From an uncultured Oscillospiraceae bacterium (GTDB taxonomy: Bacteria > Bacillota > Clostridia > Oscillospirales > Oscillospiraceae), in the NCBI GenBank assembly GCA_947628975.1, contig CANRBW010000065.1, forward strand, positions 1 through 8,250: a DNA stretch of 8,250 nucleotides, given 5' to 3'. The notes below the pieces were generated by a model that was not told where the DNA came from, searched no databases, and saw nothing but the letters and a program-made list of their open reading frames with translations. Shown here one piece after another: positions 1 to 4,583 of this stretch (the first letter of the stretch is position 1; every line of letters starts with the position of its first letter). The translations under genes and the position numbers were made by a program.

Positions 1-1
1 C

Positions 2-262
2 TTCCTGCTCCTGGTGATGGCCTACTTCATGCAGCGGCGCACCGCCGAGTCGGTCCAGGGGCTGAACCAGTCGGTGAACACCCTCCAGTCCTTCGACCAG
101 CTGGTGGAGGAGAACCGGGACCTCCGGGCCCAGGTGGAACAGCTCCAGGGGGAGCTGGCCGACGCCCAGGCCCGGCAGCAGACCCTGGAGCGGCAGCTCC
201 AGGAGGTCCGGGACCAGCTGGCCCTGAGCCAGGCCGAGCCCACCCCCTCCCCCGCGCCCTGA
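2..262 (+). CDS. Membrane-anchored coiled-coil protein, 3' end only
   Basis: This is the last 86 codons of a gene whose start lies before the window. The visible part opens with a hydrophobic stretch (FLLLVMAYFM), probably the end of a transmembrane helix. A basic QRR stop-transfer-like motif follows. Next comes a Gln/Glu/Leu-rich segment of about 55 residues with heptad-like spacing (LVEENRDLRAQVEQLQGEL and onward), typical of a coiled coil, and a short Pro-rich tail (PTPSPAP). The topology suggests a membrane anchor with a rod-like soluble tail. I do not recognise a family; FtsL/DivIC-type division proteins share this outline but nothing specific supports that. The stop is 42 nt before serS with no obvious terminator between, so co-transcription with serS is likely. 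The reading frame is open from base 2, so the internal ATG at 14 is probably not the real start. Confidence 0.7.
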   Translation, partial: FLLLVMAYFMQRRTAESVQGLNQSVNTLQSFDQLVEENRDLRAQVEQLQGELADAQARQQTLERQLQEVRDQLALSQAEPTPSPAP

Positions 263-304
263 CGGGGGAGCCGCGCGGAAACTTTCAGAAAAGAGGAGAA
301 TGGT

Positions 305-1609
305 ATGTTAGACATTCGCTTTGTCCGGGAAAACCCCGAGGCGGTCAAGGAGAACATCAAGAAGAAGTTCCAGGACGAGAAACTGCCCCTGGTGGACCAG
401 GTCATCGCCCTGGACGCGGAGAACCGGGCCGCCATGAGCGAGGCCAACGACCTCCGGGCCGCCCGGAACCAGCTGTCCAAGCAGGTGGGGATGCTCATGG
501 GCCAGGCCAAAAAGGACCCCGCCAAGCTGGCGGAGGCGGAGGCGGCCAAGGCCCAGGTGAAGGCCAACGCCGACCGGCTGGCCGCCCTGGAGGCCAAGGA
601 GGCGGAACTGGCCGAGCAGATCCGCAAGATCATGCTGGTCATCCCCCAGATCATCGACCCCAGCGTCCCCATCGGCCCGGACGACTCCGCCAACGTGGAG
701 GTCCAGCGCTTTGGCGAGCCGGTGGTGCCCGACTTTGACATCCCCTACCACACCGAGATCATGGAGTCCTTCGACGGGGTGGATATGGATGCGGCGGGCC
801 GGGTCTCCGGCAACGGGTTTTACTACCTGCTGGGGGACATCGCCCGCCTCCACGAGGCGGTGCTGGCCTACGGCCGGGACTTTATGATCGGCAAGGGCTT
901 CACCTACTGCATCCCCCCCTTCATGATCCACGGCAACGTGGTGGAGGGGGTGATGAGCCAGACCGATATGGACGGGATGATGTATAAGATCGAGGGGGAG
1001 GACCTCTACCTCATCGGCACCAGCGAGCACTCCATGATCGGCCGGTTCATCGACCAGATCCTCCCCGAGGCCAAACTGCCCCAGACCCTCACCTCCTACT
1101 CGCCCTGCTTCCGCAAGGAGAAGGGGGCCCACGGCATCGAGGAGCGGGGGGTCTACCGCATCCACCAGTTCGAGAAGCAGGAGATGATCGTGGTCTGCAA
1201 GCCGGAGGAGTCCATGGACTGGTACGAGAAGATGTGGCGCTACTCGGTGGAGCTGTTCCGCAATTTCGACATCCCGGTGCGGCAGCTGGAGTGCTGCTCC
1301 GGCGACCTGGCCGACCTGAAGGTGAAGTCCTGCGACATCGAGGCCTGGTCTCCCCGGCAGAAGAAGTACTTCGAGGTCTGCTCCTGCTCCAACCTGGGGG
1401 ACGCCCAGGCCCGGCGGCTGAAGATCCGCTATAAGGACGCGGAGGGCCGGGTGGCCCTGGCCCACACCCTGAACAACACCTGCGTGGCGCCCCCCCGGAT
1501 GCTCATCGCCCTGCTGGAGAACAACCTTCAGGCGGACGGCAGCGTGAAGATCCCCCAGGTGCTGTGGCCCTATATGGGCGGCACCCAGGTGCTGACGCCG
1601 AAAAAGTGA
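305..1609 (+). CDS. serS: Seryl-tRNA synthetase (serine--tRNA ligase)
   Basis: Cytoplasmic class II synthetase that charges tRNA-Ser (and tRNA-Sec where present) with serine using ATP. At 434 residues it is normal for the family. Residues 1-115 form the N-terminal long antiparallel coiled-coil arm (charged, Ala/Glu/Lys-rich) that grips the tRNA-Ser long variable arm. The catalytic core follows: the serine-binding T-x-E appears as TSE at 239-241, motif 2 runs 266-291 with Arg270 (CFRKEKGAHG, then RIHQFEK), and motif 3 runs 390-405 with Arg398. Motif 3 reads NNTCVAPPR rather than the E. coli-like NGSGLAVGR, and the T-x-E motif is followed by HSMIGR instead of VPLTN, so this is a divergent subtype. 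The ATG at 305 is preceded by AAGAGGAG at 291-298, a six-base spacing. No T-box-like leader is visible. The two-Arg active-site signature makes a pseudo-synthetase unlikely. Confidence 0.96.
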   Translation: MLDIRFVRENPEAVKENIKKKFQDEKLPLVDQVIALDAENRAAMSEANDLRAARNQLSKQVGMLMGQAKKDPAKLAEAEAAKAQVKANADRLAALEAKEAELAEQIRKIMLVIPQIIDPSVPIGPDDSANVEVQRFGEPVVPDFDIPYHTEIMESFDGVDMDAAGRVSGNGFYYLLGDIARLHEAVLAYGRDFMIGKGFTYCIPPFMIHGNVVEGVMSQTDMDGMMYKIEGEDLYLIGTSEHSMIGRFIDQILPEAKLPQTLTSYSPCFRKEKGAHGIEERGVYRIHQFEKQEMIVVCKPEESMDWYEKMWRYSVELFRNFDIPVRQLECCSGDLADLKVKSCDIEAWSPRQKKYFEVCSCSNLGDAQARRLKIRYKDAEGRVALAHTLNNTCVAPPRMLIALLENNLQADGSVKIPQVLWPYMGGTQVLTPKK

Positions 1610-1646
1610 TCCCCCGCCCCGGACCGCCGGGGTGAAAATTCCACAC

Positions 1647-1652
1647 AGGAGG
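1647..1652 (+). promoter_or_regulatory. Ribosome binding site that fixes the mscL start
   Basis: A perfect AGGAGG lies nine bases before the ATG at 1662. It falls inside the longer open frame that begins with a GTG at 1632, so it selects the ATG and rules out the ten-residue upstream extension. Confidence 0.85.
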
Positions 1653-1661
1653 TCGGAGAAA

Positions 1662-2099
1662 ATGGCAAAAGGCAAGGGATTTTTTGGCGAGTTCAAGGAG
1701 TTCATCGCCAGGGGCAACGTGATGGATATGGCGGTGGGCGTCATCATCGGCGGCGCCTTCGGCAAGATCAGCACCTCTTTGGTGAACGACATCATCATGC
1801 CCCTGATCTCCATGCTCACCGGCGGCATCGACTTCACCGCCTGGAAGTGGGTGCTCCGGGCCGCCGTTCTGGACGCGGCGGGCGAGGTGACCTCCCCGGA
1901 GGTGGCGGTGAACTTCGGCGTCTTCCTGGCCACCATTCTGGACTTTATCATCATCGCCTTCGCCGTGTTCTGCCTGATCAAGGCCATCAACGCCATGCAC
2001 CGCAAGAAGCCGGAACCACCCGCCCAGCCGGAGCCCGACCCGGAGCCCTCCAACGAGGAGAAGCTGCTGGCGGAGATCCGGGACCTGCTGAAGAAGTGA
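1662..2099 (+). CDS. mscL: Large-conductance mechanosensitive channel MscL
   Basis: Homopentameric inner-membrane channel that opens under membrane tension and releases solutes during osmotic downshock. The product has 145 residues, close to the usual 130-150. It opens with the amphipathic N-terminal helix (GFFGEFKEFIARGN, residues 6-19). TM1 follows at about 20-49, with the family-typical run MDMAVGVIIGGAFGKI and then NDIIMP. There is an extracellular loop at about 50-80, TM2 at about 83-110 (FGVFLATILDFIIIAFAVF), a Pro-rich linker (PEPPAQPEPDPEP, 117-129) and the C-terminal bundle helix (NEEKLLAEIRDLLKK). The Gly/Ala-rich pore-lining face of TM1 is intact. The Pro-rich linker is longer than in E. 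coli. The ATG is chosen because of the AGGAGG nine bases upstream. Fifty-two nucleotides separate it from serS; no promoter is recognisable there. Confidence 0.97.
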   Translation: MAKGKGFFGEFKEFIARGNVMDMAVGVIIGGAFGKISTSLVNDIIMPLISMLTGGIDFTAWKWVLRAAVLDAAGEVTSPEVAVNFGVFLATILDFIIIAFAVFCLIKAINAMHRKKPEPPAQPEPDPEPSNEEKLLAEIRDLLKK

Positions 2100-2122
2100 G
2101 CGCCCCGGAGAAGGGCTCCGGG

Positions 2123-2317
2123 ATGGAGGAGAGGGACGGCGTGGACCTGGACCAGCGGGACGAGCTGGGCCGCCGGGTCTATGACGAGACGGGGGAGAAG
2201 ATCCACTGGGCCTCCCGGCGGGACCGGGTGGTAGCCCTGGTCCTGGCCCTCATCGTCATCGGCATCACCATCGCCGTGGCCTACTCCATCTCGGTGGGCG
2301 ACTTTTTCCGCCATTGA
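2123..2317 (+). CDS. Small single-span membrane protein of unknown function
   Basis: A 64-residue product with a charged, mostly acidic N-terminal half (MEERDGVDLDQRDELGRRVY and onward) and one clear transmembrane helix at about 36-56 (VVALVLALIVIGITIAVAYSI), ending in GDFFRH. The SRRDR just before the helix predicts, by the positive-inside rule, that the N-terminal half is cytoplasmic. I do not recognise a family. The ATG is preceded by GGAGAAGGG at 2107-2115. An alternative GTG at 2096, overlapping the mscL stop, would add nine residues. Reality is supported by its fit between mscL and rsmG, by the GC-biased third positions, and because its TGA overlaps the rsmG start codon, suggesting translational coupling. 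The likely operon is mscL - this gene - rsmG. Confidence 0.72.
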   Translation: MEERDGVDLDQRDELGRRVYDETGEKIHWASRRDRVVALVLALIVIGITIAVAYSISVGDFFRH

Positions 2318-3024
2318 GGGCCGCCATCGCCGCGGGGCTGGCCCAGTGGGGGCTGGACCCGGCGCGGGCGGAGGCCCTGGCCCGCTACGGCGAGCTGCTC
2401 CTGGCCCGCAACCGGGAGGTCAACCTCACCGCCATCACCCAGCCCGGGGAGGTGGCCACCCTCCATATGCTGGACTGCGCCGCCCTGTGCGTCGGCTTCG
2501 GCCAGGCGGGGCCGCGGGTGGTGGACGTGGGCACCGGGGCGGGCTTTCCCGGCCTGGTGCTGGCCATCCTGCGGCCGGACTGGTCGGTCACCCTGCTGGA
2601 CCCCCTGGAAAAGCGGCTGGACTTCCTGGCCCAGGTGGCGGGGGAGCTGGGGCTGACCAACGTGACCCTCCTCCACAGCCGGGGGGAGGACGCGGGCCGG
2701 GACCCCGCCCTCCGGGAGAGCTTTGACTGCGTCTGCGCCAGGGCGGTGGCGGAGCTGACGGTGCTCAGCGAGCTGTGCCTGCCCCTGGCCCGGCCCGGCG
2801 GGGTCTTTCTGGCCATGAAGGCCACCGGCTCCCAGGCGGAGATGGACGCCGCCCTGCCCCTCATCGGCCAGCTGGGCGGGCGGGTCCTGCCCCCCTGGGA
2901 CTACGCCATCCCCGGCGCCGACGTGACCCACCGGGTCTGGCCCATCCGCAAGGAGGGCCCTACCCCGCCCCGGTTCCCCCGGCGGTGGGCCCGCATCAAG
3001 AAAAAATTGGAAAATTTCTCCTGA
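2314..3024 (+). CDS. rsmG: 16S rRNA (guanine-527-N7)-methyltransferase RsmG (GidB)
   Basis: SAM-dependent methyltransferase that places m7G at 16S rRNA position 527 (E. coli numbering) near the decoding site; its loss is known to give low-level streptomycin resistance. The product has 236 residues, normal for the family. Recognisable blocks are the N-terminal helical part with YGELLLARNREVNLTAI (25-41), the HMLDCAAL block (51-58, usually HxxDSL), the SAM-binding glycine motif VVDVGTGAGFPG (69-80), the acidic strand end VTLLDPLEKR, and the basic C-terminal tail RRWARIKKK. The start is a TTG at 2314 overlapping the TGA of the preceding small gene. There is no better start upstream in frame, and the N-terminus then aligns with normal RsmG length. 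Only a weak GGTGGG lies 15 bases upstream, so coupling to the upstream gene probably drives initiation. In many bacteria this gene sits near gidA/parA; here it precedes a MinD-like gene instead. Confidence 0.95.
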   Translation: MRAAIAAGLAQWGLDPARAEALARYGELLLARNREVNLTAITQPGEVATLHMLDCAALCVGFGQAGPRVVDVGTGAGFPGLVLAILRPDWSVTLLDPLEKRLDFLAQVAGELGLTNVTLLHSRGEDAGRDPALRESFDCVCARAVAELTVLSELCLPLARPGGVFLAMKATGSQAEMDAALPLIGQLGGRVLPPWDYAIPGADVTHRVWPIRKEGPTPPRFPRRWARIKKKLENFS

Positions 3025-3033
3025 AAGTCGCAC

Positions 3034-3057
3034 GGTTTGCGTTGACTAGCCCAAACC
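3034..3057 (+). promoter_or_regulatory. Inverted repeat around the -35 box, possible operator
   Basis: GGTTTG at 3034-3039 and CAAACC at 3052-3057 form a perfect 6-bp inverted repeat separated by 12 bases. The -35 hexamer TTGACT at 3042-3047 lies between the arms. The placement suits a repressor site. The repeat could equally be chance, or a weak hairpin just after rsmG; it lacks a T-run for a terminator. Confidence 0.35.
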
Positions 3058-3071
3058 CTCTGTGCTAGAAT
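3042..3071 (+). promoter_or_regulatory. Sigma-A type promoter for the minD-like / MGS-like pair
   Basis: TTGACT (-35, 3042-3047) and TAGAAT (-10, 3066-3071) are 18 bases apart, with a TGC extension directly before the -10 (extended -10 type). Each hexamer matches the consensus at five of six positions. The segment is an AT-rich island within very GC-rich DNA. Transcription would start at about 3077-3079, leaving a leader of roughly 35 bases before the ATG at 3114. The position between rsmG and the next gene fits a new transcription unit. Confidence 0.75.
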
Positions 3072-3113
3072 ATCATTGGGAAATCATTTGGAGGGCCCGC
3101 GGGAGGTGCGCCT

Positions 3114-3848
3114 ATGTCCAGCTGCATTGTAGTGACCTCCGGCAAGGGGGGGACGGGGAAGACCTCCTTTACCGGCGGCGTGGGCTCCTGCCTGGCGGCG
3201 CTGGGCCGGCGGGTGCTCTGTGTGGATATGGACGTGGGCCTGCGGAACCTGGACCTCAACCTGGGCCTCACCGACCGGGCGGTGATGGACTTCACCGACG
3301 TGCTCTCCGGCCGGTGCAGCCTGGACCTGGCCGCCACGGAGCACCCGGACATCGCCGGGCTGTTCCTCCTCACCGCCCCCATGGCGCCCGACGCCTCGGT
3401 GTGCGAGCCGGCCATGGCCGAGCTGGTCCGCCAGGCCAAGGAGCGCTTCGACTTCATCCTGATGGACTGCCCCGCCGGTCTGGGGGAGGGCTTCCGGCTG
3501 TGCGCCGCCGTGGCCGACCGGGGGGTGGTGGTCTCCAACACCGACCCCTCCGCCCTGCGGGACGCCCAGCGGACGGTGGTGGCCCTCACCCCCCAGATGG
3601 AGGTTCTGCACCTGGTGATGAACCGGGTCCAGCCCAAGCTCATCCGCAAGCTCCACACCAACCTCGACCAGGCCATGAACACCGCCGGGCTGCCCCTTCT
3701 GGGGGTGATCCCGGAGGACCCCAAGGTCACCCTGGCCGCCGCCCAGGGCAAGCCCCTGATCCTCACCACCGGGAAGGGCGCGGCGGTGGCCTGTCTGAAC
3801 ATCGCCAAGCGCCTGATGGGCCAGCAGGTCCCGCTGATGATGAGCTGA
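3114..3848 (+). CDS. MinD-family P-loop ATPase lacking the usual C-terminal membrane helix
   Basis: Member of the ParA/MinD deviant-Walker ATPases that position cell structures by nucleotide-dependent dimerisation. Seen in the 244-residue product: the deviant Walker A SGKGGTGKT at 9-17 with signature Lys11 and Lys16, the MinD-typical DMDVGLRNLDLNLGL at 38-52, the Walker B region FILMDCPAG at 114-122, and the ALRDAQRTV block at 147-155. Canonical MinD is about 260-270 residues and ends in an amphipathic membrane-targeting helix. This protein stops shortly after NIAKRLMGQQVPLMMS with no such helix. No minC or minE is in the window. The ATG has GGGAGG seven bases upstream (3101-3106) and lies behind a good promoter. 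It may be a true MinD with altered membrane binding or a paralogue working with the downstream MGS-like protein. Family is near certain; role in division is not, so I leave the symbol blank. Confidence 0.9.
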   Translation: MSSCIVVTSGKGGTGKTSFTGGVGSCLAALGRRVLCVDMDVGLRNLDLNLGLTDRAVMDFTDVLSGRCSLDLAATEHPDIAGLFLLTAPMAPDASVCEPAMAELVRQAKERFDFILMDCPAGLGEGFRLCAAVADRGVVVSNTDPSALRDAQRTVVALTPQMEVLHLVMNRVQPKLIRKLHTNLDQAMNTAGLPLLGVIPEDPKVTLAAAQGKPLILTTGKGAAVACLNIAKRLMGQQVPLMMS

Positions 3849-3889
3849 CGCCCCGTCCCTCCGCCTACGCCGCCCGTGTCCCTTCCATC

Positions 3890-3938
3890 GACCTGACCGC
3901 CGCCCGCGGCGCATCCCGCCGGAAGCCGCGGCCAGGTC
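3890..3938 (+). other. GC-rich compound hairpin in the spacer between two genes
   Basis: The 120-base spacer 3849-3968 can fold. GACCTG at 3890-3895 is complementary to CAGGTC at 3933-3938, and inside it CCGCGGC at 3904-3910 is complementary to GCCGCGG at 3925-3931, leaving a 14-base loop. No T-run follows, so it is not an obvious terminator. It could be an mRNA stability or processing element that separates expression of the two genes, or simply the chance pairing expected in GC-rich DNA. The rest of the spacer holds only the AAGGAG (3954-3959) of the next gene. Confidence 0.35.
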
Positions 3939-3968
3939 TCGCGCAGACGCAAAAAGGAGTGGTAAGAA

Positions 3969-4385
3969 ATGAATATCGCCCTGATGAGCCACGACAGAAA
4001 GAAAGAGCTGATGGTCCAGTTCTGCACCGCGTACAGCTTCGTCCTGGCCAAACACAACATCTGCGCCACCAGCGCCACGGGGAAGGTGGTGTCCGACGCC
4101 ACCGGTCTGCCCGTCCAGCAGTTCCTGCCCGGCGGAGGAGGCGGCGCCCAGCAGATCGGGGCGCGCATCCCCTATAACGAGATCGATATGCTCCTGGTCT
4201 TCGCCGACCCCCAGGTCTCCCCTACCGACACGGATATGCACTATATGCTCAGCCTGTGCGACCAGTACAACGTCCCCTGCGCCACCAACGTGGCCACGGC
4301 GGAAATGCTGATCCTGGGGCTGGACCGTGGGGATTTGGACTGGCGGCAGGCCCTCAACCCCAAGGGAGGGCCGCTGATCATCTGA
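3969..4385 (+). CDS. Methylglyoxal synthase-like protein, catalytic residues replaced
   Basis: The 138-residue product aligns along its length with MgsA, which converts dihydroxyacetone phosphate to methylglyoxal and phosphate. Shared features are MNIALMSHDRKK at the start (His8, Asp9, Lys12), ATSATG at 33-38 (canonical ATGTTG), QQIGA at 61-65, the DP pair at 80-81, Asp89, and PCATNVATAE at 103-112. Two key positions differ. The catalytic Asp of GGDQQ (E. coli Asp71) is Ala60 (GCC at 4146-4148), and the His of PHDPD (E. coli His98) is Thr86 (ACC at 4224-4226). The phosphate-loop SGPxGG has become PGGGGG (54-59). Methylglyoxal synthesis is therefore unlikely; a ligand-binding or regulatory role, as for MGS-like domains in carbamoyl-phosphate synthetase, is my inference. 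The start has AAGGAG nine bases upstream. Likely co-transcribed with the MinD-like gene. Confidence 0.88.
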   Translation: MNIALMSHDRKKELMVQFCTAYSFVLAKHNICATSATGKVVSDATGLPVQQFLPGGGGGAQQIGARIPYNEIDMLLVFADPQVSPTDTDMHYMLSLCDQYNVPCATNVATAEMLILGLDRGDLDWRQALNPKGGPLII

Positions 4386-4401
4386 CCCGCCTCCACAGGG
4401 C

Positions 4402-4430
4402 CGGGCGGGCGTCCGCTGGACGCCCGCCTG
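4402..4430 (+). terminator. Strong hairpin after the MGS-like gene, probable terminator
   Basis: Arms 4402-4414 and 4418-4430 pair over 13 bp, including one G-U, with a three-base GCT loop. The stem is very GC-rich (GGGCGGGCGTCC against its complement). The tail continues TTTGCGT, so the T-tract is short. It sits 16 bases after the MGS-like stop and would close the transcription unit begun at about 3077. The stem strength supports termination; the weak T-run leaves room for partial read-through into hisS. Confidence 0.65.
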
Positions 4431-4447
4431 TTTGCGTAAAAAACACC

Positions 4448-4565
4448 CGCCAAGTTTGCTGGTTGGTGGTTTGGCTTCGACAAAAAACACCGCAAGTCAG
4501 CGGGGCGGTGGTTTGACCGCAAGGCGCGCCAAGTTTGCTGGTTGGTATTTCGACCTCGACAAAAA
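4448..4565 (+). repeat. Three diverged copies of a roughly 40-bp intergenic repeat
   Basis: Copy 1 is 4448-4486 and copy 3 is 4527-4565. Both begin with an identical 20-mer, CGCCAAGTTTGCTGGTTGGT, and share a second block TCGACAAAAA near their ends. A degenerate middle copy at 4491-4524 starts CGCAAGT and keeps GGTGGTTTG from copy 1. The array fills most of the 198-base gap between the MGS-like gene and hisS and is less GC-rich than its surroundings. Copy 3 ends six bases before the hisS ribosome binding site. The copies lack identical spacing and sequence, and there is no leader or cas gene, so this is not CRISPR. I see no convincing sigma-A promoter in the array, although hisS would need one if the hairpin at 4402 terminates fully. 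Confidence 0.75.
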
Positions 4566-4570
4566 GACGA

Positions 4571-4577
4571 AAGGAAG
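4571..4577 (+). promoter_or_regulatory. Ribosome binding site that fixes the hisS start
   Basis: AAGGAAG lies six bases before the ATG at 4584. The open frame extends upstream to an ATG at 4542, but that would place the N-terminus inside the repeat array and lacks a binding site; the downstream ATG matches the family N-terminus. Confidence 0.75.
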
Positions 4578-4583
4578 ATCCCT

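Noticed and set aside
1617..1632. CCCCGG/CCGGGG hairpin between serS and mscL as a terminator
   Set aside because: Only six base pairs and followed by TGAAAATT with no T-run; insufficient to call.
1632..1661. GTG at 1632 as the mscL start
   Set aside because: It would put the perfect AGGAGG inside the gene and add ten residues absent from MscL; the ATG at 1662 fits.
308..2314. Very long minus-strand open frame (668 codons) antisense to serS and mscL
   Set aside because: It covers three well-recognised + strand genes and translates to low-complexity His/Gly/Leu/Val-rich sequence, the expected by-product of strong G/C third-position bias. No ribosome binding site or family signature.
3084..4490. 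Minus-strand open frame antisense to the MinD-like and MGS-like genes
   Set aside because: Gly/His/Arg-rich composition and no recognisable domain; an antisense shadow of GC-rich coding DNA.
4513..4551. TTGACC at 4513 with TGGTATTTC near 4543 as a hisS promoter
   Set aside because: The spacing between the two elements is 27 bases, far from the usual 16-19, and the -10 match is poor.
4448..4565. CRISPR array
   Set aside because: Only three diverged copies, irregular spacing, no true spacers and no cas genes nearby.
4386..4583. Possible T-box leader for hisS
   Set aside because: GCGGTGGTTTGACCGC (4505-4520) superficially recalls a T-box antiterminator, but the conserved T-box core, stem I elements and a terminator next to hisS are absent.
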